Assembly: GCA_028712475.1 (NCBI GenBank)
Contig: JAQTQB010000003.1
Coordinates: forward strand, 124,001-188,000
Direction of reading: 5' to 3'
From: Verrucomicrobiales bacterium
GTDB taxonomy: Bacteria > Verrucomicrobiota > Verrucomicrobiia > Limisphaerales > UBA11358
Length of the DNA stretch: 64,000 nucleotides
The notes under the pieces are model-generated. The model saw only the letters and a list, made by a program, of their open reading frames with translations. It did not search any database and was not told the origin of the DNA. Below are positions 16,892-26,700 of this stretch, one piece after another; positions within the stretch are counted from its first letter, which is position 1; each line of letters starts with the position of its first letter. A program made the position numbers and the translations under genes.

Positions 16892-17929
16892 TCAGGGACG
16901 GCTGTGGTGAAGTGCGACCAGGGCGGCTCCGATGGCCTGGGAGAGATCGCCCAATGTGGCCGGAACAAGATTCATGGCGGCGCGCTGGGCCGGCCAGAGA
17001 TAAGGAGCGGCGGACTCACGGATGATGCGCAAGTAGCGTTCACGGAATTCCGGGGTCGTGGATTCCGGATCCATCAAGCCGCCGCCGATGACGACGAACT
17101 GCGGGTCGAGAGCCATCGCGAGATTGGCAACGTGCAATCCCATCGCCTTGGCTTGAAAGTCAAAAATTTCAATCGCCAGAGCATCTCCTTTTTGAGCCAG
17201 GCCGCGCAAGGCCAGGGCTTTTTCTTTCGGGGTGGCGGGGGATGTGGCCAGATGATGGCCGGGATGCTTGGGCAGCATTTCGGCCAGCAGTTGCGGGAGG
17301 CCGGAGATGGTGGTGTAGGCTTCAATGCAGCCCCAGTCCCTGCCGCAACCGCATGAAAAGGGTTTCATGTTCAGCAGATGCAACGGTGCGGGCATGTGTG
17401 CGGTTTCCATTCCCGCCAGCGTGTCGCCGTCCAGCGGCAGGCCGTTGTAATCAATGTAAGCCGAACCCAGTCCCGAGCCTGGCGCCAGCAGCAGCACGGA
17501 GCCTTTGCCTTTGCCGCGAGCCTGGTGCGCCTCGGCCACGCCGCCAAATTTGCCATCGTTGCCGACCGTCAGCGGAATCGCGCGCCCGGATTTTTCAGCC
17601 AGCGCGCTGCTGTAGGCGGCGTGGACATTCCAACCTGCAAAACTGGGTGGCAGATTGGCCGAGCGATCCATCACGCCGTAGCTTTGAAAAGGGCCGGGAA
17701 TCGCCAGCCCAACGCCTTTGACCTGATCCCAACTCAAGGAATTTTGGGACAAAAAGCTGGTGATTGCCTCGATCCAGCCGCCGATGACGGCCGCCTGGCC
17801 TTGATGGGCATTTGTCGGGCGTTGAAGCAGCTTGGTGGAGATGGTTGCCCCGTCCTCCCAGACGCCGCCGACTTTTGAGGTGGTGGCTCCGCTGTCCGTG
17901 CCGATAAAAATGCTGCGGTTTGCGCTCAT
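16892..17929 (-). CDS. ROK-family sugar kinase (glucokinase-like)
   Basis: 345 residues. N-terminal phosphate-binding loop FIGTDSGATTSKVGG, a second ATPase motif LLAPGSGLGSAYI, and the ROK zinc-binding CGCGRDWGCIEAYTT near 190-204 with the preceding His in ETAHMP. ROK kinases phosphorylate glucose, fructose or N-acetyl hexosamines. Placed at the end of the minus-strand run behind malQ and the transporter, it most likely phosphorylates glucose released from maltodextrins. Confidence 0.85.
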   Translation of the reverse strand: MSANRSIFIGTDSGATTSKVGGVWEDGATISTKLLQRPTNAHQGQAAVIGGWIEAITSFLSQNSLSWDQVKGVGLAIPGPFQSYGVMDRSANLPPSFAGWNVHAAYSSALAEKSGRAIPLTVGNDGKFGGVAEAHQARGKGKGSVLLLAPGSGLGSAYIDYNGLPLDGDTLAGMETAHMPAPLHLLNMKPFSCGCGRDWGCIEAYTTISGLPQLLAEMLPKHPGHHLATSPATPKEKALALRGLAQKGDALAIEIFDFQAKAMGLHVANLAMALDPQFVVIGGGLMDPESTTPEFRERYLRIIRESAAPYLWPAQRAAMNLVPATLGDLSQAIGAALVALHHSRP

Positions 17930-17969
17930 GTTTACAATACGATAATAGGCGGCGGCGTGGTTCGTCCAT

Positions 17970-20675
17970 TCATCTTTTGTTCTGAAGCACCTGGCGGTTC
18001 AATTCGTTGTTGAAAGTTTCCGCCTGCAGCAACTTTTCCAGCGTCAGGTGCATGCGGTAACGCCAGTAATGTTTCGGATTGGCCGGAACATTGATTCGCT
18101 CGGCGGCAAAGTCCGTCCGGCGCAATTGTTCGTCCATGCCCAGCAAATCCTGAATTTGAAAAATGCTCCACATGGCGGGCGAAGCGAGATGCTGAAGGAC
18201 GATCGCCTTGTTGATTTCAGCATCGCAATGCACCGGAGCAGCGCCCGCCTGCTTCAATTCCTGATGATAAAACTTTTGCGCGAGGTTCCGGTCTTCCTCC
18301 CACCAGCCGCGGATGGTGCTCATGTCGTGGGTGGACGGCGTGACGACGCTCAAGTAAGGCGCGTCTGCCGGGCGGAAAAAGTCCACGCCCATCGCCTTGG
18401 GCATGCGCTGGATTTCCAGGCTCAACAGCCCCAGTTCCTTCATCAATTCCGGCACGCAGGGCGGCACAAGCCCGAGGTCTTCGCCGCAGATGAGCATGTT
18501 GGTGACGCGTTTCAATGCCGGAAGTTTCTGCAGCCCTTCCTGCATCCAGAAGTCATCCTGTCGGCGGAAAAAGTAATCCACATAAAGCTCCTTGAGCTTC
18601 GCCCGGGTTTGCGGATCGAGGTTTTTGAAGGACAACGTGTCCTCCATCGCAAACCGGAAATGAAATTCACGCCCCGATGAATTTTCCGCTTCAAACAAAA
18701 TCACGTTGCTGATCAGGTTGAACAAACCTTCCTTGAGCTTCCGGTTCGGTTCGCTGGCTTCCAGCGCCGTGAAGTGTTTTTCAACCTGGCGTTGCGTGGC
18801 AAATTCAAGCTTCAGGAAATAATGGCCCGGCCGGTCCGCAACCAAAAAGTCCCGCCTCACTGTGGCGCTTTCCGCGCCAAAAATTTCCTCCAAAACCGGA
18901 TCGGTGATGAAGGGTTTTACATAACGGTCATGGTTGAAGTGAATCCCGTGCTGGCTGAACTCCGCCAGCTTGACCGGAATGGCGGGAACGAAATATCCCA
19001 TGATGCCCTCCACCGCGTGCGCCGGACTGCTCCAGATGCGGAAAAATCCCAGGATGTGATCAATGCGGAACGCGTCGAAGTAACAGCTCATCTGCGCGAA
19101 CCGCTGTTTCCACCACGCGAAACCGTCCTGCATCATGCGCGGCCAGTTATAGGTCGGGAGACCCCAGTTTTGTCCCTTCGCCGAGAAGGCGTCCGGCGGT
19201 GCGCCCGCCTGCATGTCTGCGTGGAACAGCTCCGGCTGCTGCCAGATATCCGCGCCGTGGCGATAGACGCCGATGGCGATGTCGCCCTTTAAAATCAAGC
19301 CTTTTGCATGGACGTATCCGGCGGCTTCCTGGAGCTGGAGGTGCAGATGGAACTGGATGAAATAATTCAACTCGATTTCGTCGCCGATGGCTGGATCTTT
19401 TTTGACGAGCGCGGCAATTTCGGTTGCGCGATAAACGCGGTGGGCCGGCCACTGGCTGAAATCCGCCGTTCCAAACTTGTCGCGAAAGGCGCAGAACGCC
19501 GCATAAGGTTCGAGCCAATGTTTGTTCTGCCCGAAAAATTCCTGATAGTCGCGGCTGGCGAATGTTTTCGCCTTTTGCTTCGGAAAGGTTGTCCGGACAA
19601 ATTTAATTTTGGCCTGCATCACCGCCTCGTAATCCACGGTGTCCAGCGCGTTGAGGCGTTTGCGCTCGGCCTCCAAGGTTTTCGGCAGGCTCTTTTTTTT
19701 GCCGGCGATGAGGCTGTTGAGATTCAGGCAAAGCGGATGCAGCGCGAACGCGGAAATGGCGGCGTAAGGATACGAGTCCACCCAGGTATGAGTGGCGCTG
19801 GTGTCGTTGACCGGCAGAATCTGGATCAGCTTGAGGCCGGTGCGCTGGCACCAGTCGGCGAGCGGTTTCAGATCGGTGAATTCACCGGTGCCAAAACTAT
19901 TTTCGCTGCGCAGGCTGAACACCGGGATTGCCACGCCCGCGCCTTTCCAGGTGTCGGCGGGCAGGCGGATGAAGCCATCGTTCACGACCGTGTGTTTTCC
20001 GGGCGCGACGGCATCGTGCAACAGCCGGTTGTCGCCCTCTTCAAAGCGGATGAAGTTTCCGCGCTCCACATCGTAAACGCCGTATTTGTAACTGACCGGA
20101 AACGATTCGCGGCCAAGATCAAGCTGCACGCTCAAAAAATCCTCCCCCGCGATGCGGTTCAACAAAAGCGGCGCGTCTGGAATCCAGTTTCCCAGCGCGG
20201 CGCCGTTTCCCAGAATGCAAAGCGTCTGGCCTTTTTGCAGCAGCGGCGCCTTGACCTTGAAGGTGTGCGTTGCGCCCAGCGGCGCGGGGACGCGGAGTTC
20301 GGTGTGGTTCGCCTGAAGCAGAACATTTTTGAACGGCTCGGTGTAAAACACGTTTTCAACCGCTCCGGCATGATTCCATGAATCAACGATCAAAACCTCA
20401 CCTTGCTTGAACGATGCCGGATTGATGACGCGGTCATTGCCCCAATCCTGAACGGTCGAACCGTCGGCATTGTGCAAAATGTAGTTATAGGTGATCGCGG
20501 CATCGGAGGCCGCGCCGTCCGGCAAAAGGATGGAGGCCTGCCAGGATTCCTCATTGAGATACTGGAGCGGAACCGCCCGTTTAATCTGGCCGCCGCCGAG
20601 CTGTTCGTGATTGCCGGTGATGAAAAGCGATTGTCCTACCTTGGTGTGAAAGCGTAGTCGAAAAGTGAGTTTCAT
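17970..20675 (-). CDS. malQ: 4-alpha-glucanotransferase, DPE2-like with two CBM20 domains
   Basis: 901 residues, far longer than enteric MalQ. Two N-terminal CBM20 starch-binding domains (about 1-105, LTFRLRFHTKVGQSLFITGN; about 130-235, THTFKVKAPLLQKGQTLCILG) precede the GH77 barrel, which starts near 255 (IPVFSLRSENSFGTGEF). Catalytic residues: nucleophile in FRIDHILGFFRIW (Asp539), acid/base in CGEDLGLVPP (Glu732) and Asp784 in STHDMS. This layout is that of plant DPE2 and bacterial homologues, which move glucosyl units between maltose and glucan. No signal peptide, so cytoplasmic. First steps after uptake, with the ROK kinase downstream. Confidence 0.92.
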   Translation of the reverse strand: MKLTFRLRFHTKVGQSLFITGNHEQLGGGQIKRAVPLQYLNEESWQASILLPDGAASDAAITYNYILHNADGSTVQDWGNDRVINPASFKQGEVLIVDSWNHAGAVENVFYTEPFKNVLLQANHTELRVPAPLGATHTFKVKAPLLQKGQTLCILGNGAALGNWIPDAPLLLNRIAGEDFLSVQLDLGRESFPVSYKYGVYDVERGNFIRFEEGDNRLLHDAVAPGKHTVVNDGFIRLPADTWKGAGVAIPVFSLRSENSFGTGEFTDLKPLADWCQRTGLKLIQILPVNDTSATHTWVDSYPYAAISAFALHPLCLNLNSLIAGKKKSLPKTLEAERKRLNALDTVDYEAVMQAKIKFVRTTFPKQKAKTFASRDYQEFFGQNKHWLEPYAAFCAFRDKFGTADFSQWPAHRVYRATEIAALVKKDPAIGDEIELNYFIQFHLHLQLQEAAGYVHAKGLILKGDIAIGVYRHGADIWQQPELFHADMQAGAPPDAFSAKGQNWGLPTYNWPRMMQDGFAWWKQRFAQMSCYFDAFRIDHILGFFRIWSSPAHAVEGIMGYFVPAIPVKLAEFSQHGIHFNHDRYVKPFITDPVLEEIFGAESATVRRDFLVADRPGHYFLKLEFATQRQVEKHFTALEASEPNRKLKEGLFNLISNVILFEAENSSGREFHFRFAMEDTLSFKNLDPQTRAKLKELYVDYFFRRQDDFWMQEGLQKLPALKRVTNMLICGEDLGLVPPCVPELMKELGLLSLEIQRMPKAMGVDFFRPADAPYLSVVTPSTHDMSTIRGWWEEDRNLAQKFYHQELKQAGAAPVHCDAEINKAIVLQHLASPAMWSIFQIQDLLGMDEQLRRTDFAAERINVPANPKHYWRYRMHLTLEKLLQAETFNNELNRQVLQNKR

Positions 20676-20788
20676 GGAGTGCTGAAATAGTTCAAAACTG
20701 GTCGTGAGTCAGGACAAAAATGTCAGGCGTCCGGCGGGCACAGAGTTATTTCCATTTCAATGCGGGCCATCGCAGCGATTTTCCACGG

Positions 20789-22132
20789 CTAGTGTCCGCT
20801 GCCGCCGCCGGCTGGCACGGGTTCCGCGCCTGATTTTTTATAGGTTACCACCAGCAGGGTCAGCAGGGCGGCGAGGCCCATGCTGACGCCGCCGAGGACG
20901 AGGGCATTCATGGGTTCGCTGTGGAGAAACGTTTTCAGGAAATATCCCAGAAGGCTGGAGGCGGCAATCTGCGGCAGCACGATGAACAGGTTGAACATGC
21001 CCATCATCACGCCGACTTTTTCCTTGGGCAGCGAGGGGGCCAGCATGGCGTAGGGCATGGAGAGGATGCTCGCCCATGCGATGCCGACGGCGGTCATGGA
21101 GATCAGCAACTGGTGTTTGTCTGCCATCAGCGGAACCGTCGCCAGCCCCAGCGCGCCCACGGCCAGGCAGAGAACGTGCATCAGTTTGGGGCCGGTGTAT
21201 TTCGTGGCCCACAGCAGCACGAAGGAGAAAACGAAGCACACGGCGTTATAGCCTGCGAAACAAAATCCCGACCACGCGCCGGACGCCTCCATTTCCGGCG
21301 AGCCGGGCGCGGCGTGGAAAATATTTTTGGCGACGGCAGGTGAGAAATAAACCCACATCGCGAACATCCCAATCCAGGTGAAGAATTGAACCAGGCCCAG
21401 CTCCCACATGCGGCGGGGCAGATGAAACACGAGCGCAAAGATGTCGCCCAGGCCGAGCGTCCAGTCGAACTTCCGCGCGCGGATTTCCTTCAGTTCCGCG
21501 TCGCCCGGCGGGTATTCCCTGGTCTTGAAAACCGTCCACAGCACCGCACCCAAGAACGCCGCCGCGCCGATGTAAAACGAAAGCCGGACGGAATGAGGGA
21601 CATGCCCGACCCCATCGGAAGCAACGCCGAACCAGTTGGTCATCATCCACGGCAAGGCTGACGCGATGGTTCCGCCGAGGCCGATGAACAACGACTGAAT
21701 TGCGAAGCCCTGGGAATTTTGTTCTGCCGGCAGATTGTCCGCCACCAGCGCGCGGAACGGCTGCATGGAGGCATTGATGGTTCCGTCCAACACCCAGAGC
21801 AGTCCCGCCGCCATCCAGACGGACGGGCAATTGGGCATCAGGACCAGGGCGAGTGATGCCAGGATTGCGCCGGCTAAAATGAACGGGCGCCGGCGGCCCA
21901 GCCGCGTCCAGCAGCGGTCGCTGGCCTGCCCGACGAGCGGCTGGATGATCACGCCGGTGACCGGCGCGGCCAGCCACAGGATGGCGAGGGAATCCGCATT
22001 TGCGCCGAGGTAGCTGTAAATGGCACTCATGTTGGCCATCTGCAGGCCCCAGCCGAACTGAATGCCGAGAAAGCCGAAGCTCATGTTCCAGATCTGCCAG
22101 AAACTTAATTGTGGTTTTTGCATGGTTGCCAT
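20789..22132 (-). CDS. MFS sugar transporter, SLC45/GPH-like (maltose type)
   Basis: 447 residues from ATG 22132 (MATMQKPQLSFWQIWNMSFG); a longer frame adds 33 unconserved residues. Twelve hydrophobic segments. The early GLQMANMSAIYSYLGA and the loop 2-3 motif G-Q-A-S-D-R-C-W-T-R-L-G-R-R-R-P-F are the signature of the SLC45/sucrose-maltose branch. Located directly upstream of malQ on the same strand with 113 bp between, it probably imports maltose or maltodextrin. Substrate assigned from context. Confidence 0.85.
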   Translation of the reverse strand: MATMQKPQLSFWQIWNMSFGFLGIQFGWGLQMANMSAIYSYLGANADSLAILWLAAPVTGVIIQPLVGQASDRCWTRLGRRRPFILAGAILASLALVLMPNCPSVWMAAGLLWVLDGTINASMQPFRALVADNLPAEQNSQGFAIQSLFIGLGGTIASALPWMMTNWFGVASDGVGHVPHSVRLSFYIGAAAFLGAVLWTVFKTREYPPGDAELKEIRARKFDWTLGLGDIFALVFHLPRRMWELGLVQFFTWIGMFAMWVYFSPAVAKNIFHAAPGSPEMEASGAWSGFCFAGYNAVCFVFSFVLLWATKYTGPKLMHVLCLAVGALGLATVPLMADKHQLLISMTAVGIAWASILSMPYAMLAPSLPKEKVGVMMGMFNLFIVLPQIAASSLLGYFLKTFLHSEPMNALVLGGVSMGLAALLTLLVVTYKKSGAEPVPAGGGSGH

Positions 22133-22261
22133 GTGTTCTAAATGTTGCTGTTTAATCCCAACAATGAGCCTTTCAGCACCCGCTGGTGCAAGGCAATTCC
22201 GAGGCATGAATATGCGGTTGTGCCAAAACAATCAAAACTCGGTGAGGGCAGGCAAATTTTC

Positions 22262-23704
22262 TTAAACCGGCCTGCGGTTTTTGCCGCCTGATAGATTCAC
22301 GGTCAGCCGGACGCTTGTGCCGCTGCCGGCCGTGCCTTGTATATCTAATTTTCCACCGATGGTTGCGGCACGCTGGCGCATGTTGCCAAGCCCGTTTCGC
22401 TTGCCCGCCTCCGTGGTGGTGTCGGACGGCGCGAAACCTTTGCCGTCATCGGCAACCACGATTTCAATCGTGCTGCCGCTGGCCTTCGCCGTGACGCGGA
22501 CTTCTTTGGCGGACGCATGCTTAAGGGCGTTGGTCAGCGCTTCTTTGATGATGAGGAAAATATTGTGCCGCACGTCCGGTGGCAGGGCCAGTGCTGGCAG
22601 GTCTTGTGACAGGTCAAGCCGGCAGCGGGTCTTGTTGCCGTCAAAAAGTTCGTTCGCGAAGTGGGCGATGTATTCGACCAGGCTTTGCAGCGTGTCGCTG
22701 CCGGGGCGCACGGCCCAGACGATTTCTTCGAGCGCACGGACGGTCTGGGCGGCGGACAGGGAAAGTCTGCCGGCATGCGCCGCCACCTGGTCGGGATTGT
22801 TCTTGTCCGTCTGGAGCAGGCCGCTCAACAGCGAAATGCGTGTCAATGAAGAACCCAGGTCATCGTGCAAGTCCTGGGCGATGCGCGCCCGTTCCCGTTC
22901 GAGCGCTCGCTCGTGTTCCGCCAGGCGCAGGCGGCGCTGGTATTTTTTCTTTTCCACGACGCGCACGGTCGTGACCACCCCGGCCAGCAGGCTGAATGCG
23001 GACAGCGTGATGAACCACCACGTCTGCCAGAAATGCACCACCACGAAGTCGTTGAACGAGGTCGCCACCGCCATGTCGCTAAAGATCCAGCCGTTGCCGC
23101 CGCCTTCCTGGCGCAGCCGGATTTGATTGAACGTGGCGTTCGCCCTGAATTTTGTGGTGAGGTTTGCGGGCTGGTTTTTATCGGTCGCGCCCAGCGAGAG
23201 GTTTGGGTTCAGCCATGCGGTCACGAGGTCGTCACCACCGGGGACAAATTGCACTTTGAAGATGATCGTCCGCTCGACGTCGTGGCGGGGCAGTTCGTAG
23301 GGCAGAAATATGCCGAGCCGGGACGGTTCCGGATGCGAAGAATTCAGGTTGAATTCGCCGGAGACCTGGTTCGATGGCCCGGTCTCCGCCGTGGCGAACG
23401 CCGAGTAGCCCCAGGCTTCCAGCGCGTTGCCCAGCGCCAGCCGGGCGTTGTCCCTGTCGAAGAGTTGAAAGCCGGCAAGGTATGGCTCCGAGGCCGTGTC
23501 CGAAAGCGGGTTGACGTGAACCCTGAAATAAAGCACGTCGTTGGCGGTATCGTCCCGCTTTACCGCGCCGCCAAGGATATCAACCCCCATGCCCGTGTTG
23601 TGGACGAGCCGCGCGCCGTCATCGTGCCACAAAATCACCGCCCGCGCCGGCAGGCAAAAAAGTGTCGCCAGAATGGTCAGCGCAAAAATTGCGGAGCGGG
23701 ACAT
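22262..23704 (-). CDS. NarL-type sensor histidine kinase
   Basis: 480 residues from ATG 23704 (MSRSAIFALTI), which gives a signal peptide; 11 more residues are possible upstream. Large periplasmic sensor region (about 22-235, beta-rich), one membrane helix at about 240-262 (WWFITLSAFSLLAGVVTTV), then HisKA_3 with phosphoacceptor His280 in IAQDLHDDLGSSL, and a HATPase domain with VVADDGKGFAP and GLGNMRQRA. It probably phosphorylates the LuxR-type regulator at 16233-16862. The periplasmic beta-domain may sense glucan products; that is inference. Confidence 0.88.
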   Translation of the reverse strand: MSRSAIFALTILATLFCLPARAVILWHDDGARLVHNTGMGVDILGGAVKRDDTANDVLYFRVHVNPLSDTASEPYLAGFQLFDRDNARLALGNALEAWGYSAFATAETGPSNQVSGEFNLNSSHPEPSRLGIFLPYELPRHDVERTIIFKVQFVPGGDDLVTAWLNPNLSLGATDKNQPANLTTKFRANATFNQIRLRQEGGGNGWIFSDMAVATSFNDFVVVHFWQTWWFITLSAFSLLAGVVTTVRVVEKKKYQRRLRLAEHERALERERARIAQDLHDDLGSSLTRISLLSGLLQTDKNNPDQVAAHAGRLSLSAAQTVRALEEIVWAVRPGSDTLQSLVEYIAHFANELFDGNKTRCRLDLSQDLPALALPPDVRHNIFLIIKEALTNALKHASAKEVRVTAKASGSTIEIVVADDGKGFAPSDTTTEAGKRNGLGNMRQRAATIGGKLDIQGTAGSGTSVRLTVNLSGGKNRRPV

Positions 23705-23741
23705 GGGGCAATTATGCCGTGCCGGACGGCGCGGCACAAGT

Positions 23742-26700
23742 TCACGGCAGCAATTTCACGCGGTAAAATCGTTGCGCCGCGTCGGCGGGCGGGGCGTCGT
23801 TGAAGTTCAAGACCGTCTGCGGTGGCGTGGCAAAGTTCGAGCCGCCGGGCAGGTTGCTCCATGTGCCGCCGGGCGAACTGGCGAATTGAACCTGATACGC
23901 GCGTCCCGGCATCGCCGCAAAACTCAATGCGCAATTCGTGCCCTGTGAATTAGCCGATAAAATTTTGAAGCCGCGCGCCGGGTCGAGCAAATCCAGCGTG
24001 CCGTTGCCCCACGAATCTTTCAAGGCCGAGATGGGCAGCACAAAAAATTCATTCGGGTCAAGGTTCGGGCCGGAACCGGCGGGAGATTGTGCGGCCAGCG
24101 CGCCGCTGTTCGCGGTCTGATACGCGGCGGCGCAGAGATAAAGATTGGCCGGCACGGCACCGAACGCGGCCACGAGGTCGAGCGTGCCCTCCAGCGCGCC
24201 GGAAGTTGTGGCGGATTTGGCGCACGGCCAGTTGGTCGCGGCGTTGTTCACAAACCAGCTGATATAGCTGTTCTGGCTTTCGCTGGCTAGAAACGGCTTG
24301 TTCCCGCTCACGGCCACGAGGCCGGTCTTGGCCCACGGCGCGGCGGTGCTGGCCGACGGCAGCAACTGATCGGTCACAAAAATAAAGTGATCGTTTGCAC
24401 CGCTGGTTCCCGGCGACCACGTCGCGACATAAAGCGTCGTGCCGCGCACCGCGCCATAAAGCGCCAGGCCGTTGGACGCCAGCAGATACCCGGCGGAATC
24501 AAACGCGCCATCCATCACAAACGCGGGCAAAACCACCGGCGCGTTGCTGAACGTGTTTGTGCAGACCGTCACGCTGGCGGCGGAAGCGCCGACGCTGTTC
24601 GAGGCGATGATGAAATAGCAGTGCGAGGAATTCGCCGCGAGGCCGGTGTCGGAGAAAGTTGTTCCGGCGGTCGTGGCAATCGCCAAGCTGTCGCGGTTCA
24701 CAAAGTAAATGCCCGCGCCGGATGCCGCCGACCACGCAAGGTTGATTTGATTGGTCGCAACGGGCACTGCGGAAAGATTCTGCGGTGTCGCGGGCGGTTG
24801 CGGGTTGCTGTCCGGCGTGACGGCGAAGTGCCAGTCTGCGCCGCCGTTGTTGTCCCAGATGCCGGAACCGTTGTTGAACACGCAGTCGAGCTGCGTCGCG
24901 TTCGCGGCCACGGTCGTTGTGTATTCCCACCAGTTCGATGCGCTGTTGAAAGTCATCGTTGCATCGGGTAAGAGGATCGTGCCCCAGTTGTTCCAGCCGA
25001 GATGAATTTTCACCGGATTGGCGGACGCAAGGTCTCTGCCGGTGGCGGTGTATTGAACCGTCACCGAATTTCCGGCGACCGGCGGGGCGGGAGACACGGC
25101 AACGGGGCCGGAGCCACCGCCGCCACCGCCGCCGCCGCCGCCGGAACCGGTCCCCACCCACACATGTTGAATAGGAGATTTGTAGATATTGCCGCGCGCG
25201 TCCGTGGCGCTGACGTAGTAATCCACAAACGCATTCGAGATGCCGCTGACCTTGGCGTAATAATAATCCGCGATGAATTGCGGCGTGACGCCCGTGACCG
25301 GCGCGACGACGCGCTGCGTCATGTTGCTCGACTGCCACGCGCCTGCCAGCGCGCCGCCCGCGTAAGTTTTGAATTGATCGCTGGTCGGCGGGTTGGTGTC
25401 GTTGTTGCGAAAATACAGGTTCACGTTGGTTATGCCGCTTGCGTCGTAGGCGTAAGTCCACACCCAGAAATCAGAATTCGTCGCCACCTTGACCTGATAG
25501 CCGTATTGCACGCCGAAATTGGTGCCGCCGGGATTCCACGGATGGCGTTGCGGAATGAAGACCGTCGGCGGCGTGGTGTCGCTGGCGAGGTTCGAGAGAT
25601 ACGAACTGGTGTTGCGCACGGCGTTGGACTGGGCGGTGGTGGCGCGCTGGCATTCGTCGTCATGACAGCCGTAATAAACGAAGCCGCTGTCGAGGCTCGC
25701 GAGATAATAATGCCAGCCGAGTTCCACGCCGTTCGGCGTCGCGGAAAAACTTCCGGGGTCGCGCACCTGGTCAATGCGCGGCGTGAGCGCGGAGATTTGC
25801 TGCGCCGTCTTCACGCGGTTTTCCGTGGCGATGATTACACGCCAGTTGTCGGCCTTGTCGCTGACGCCGAGGCTGGGATCAACCACGTTCTTCCCGCCGC
25901 TCGAATAACTCGGCGGCCAGTGCCAGTTGATGAACATGGGCGAACCCATGTCGCCGTCGGCATAAACCCAGCCGCCGTCTTCGACGTGAACAACGTCATT
26001 CACGTCCGGCGGGCAATCCGCGAGAAACTGTTCGACGGTCGTCGGCTCATAGCTTTTGCTGACGGCCTGACTGGCCATGTTGCCGACCCATTCGTTGTAA
26101 TATGAAGAGCCACCGCTCCATGCGTTGTCACCGTCGTGTGCGCAGAAGACGAGCGACGGTTTGGCGGGATTATTTCTGTCGCGGACAAAATCCGTCAGCC
26201 CCAGATCCCAGGTGCTGTAACTGTCCTTCCAGCCAAACGCCTGATCGCTCGGCGCGAGGATGATTTTGCTTTCCGCGCCGGTTTCCGGGTCAACATAGCG
26301 CGCGTAGTGAAGTTGAAAACCAAATGGCGCGGTCTGGATCGGCGCGCAGCCACGGTCAATCGTCAGGCGGCGATAACTGCCCGCGCCCTGCGCCGGGTTC
26401 AACTGGTCGGCGAGGTTTGGCAAATCGCACATCTCGCCGCCGCTGCCGGTGACGACGGGAAAATCCACACAGGCGCGGGCGAGGTGCGTGTTGGCGATGA
26501 CCGTCCAGTTGATGCCGACCTTTTTGAGAATCGGAATCATGCGTTCACTGAAACAGGTTTCGGCTGGAAAATAACCTTTGGAACCGGCGGGACTTGTGCC
26601 CCAGAAAAGATCCATCTGCCGCTGCTGGATGCGCAATTCCATTTCGAGCGTTTCGTCCGACAACAGCGGCGCGAGCGCGTGGTGATAGGTGAAGTTCACC

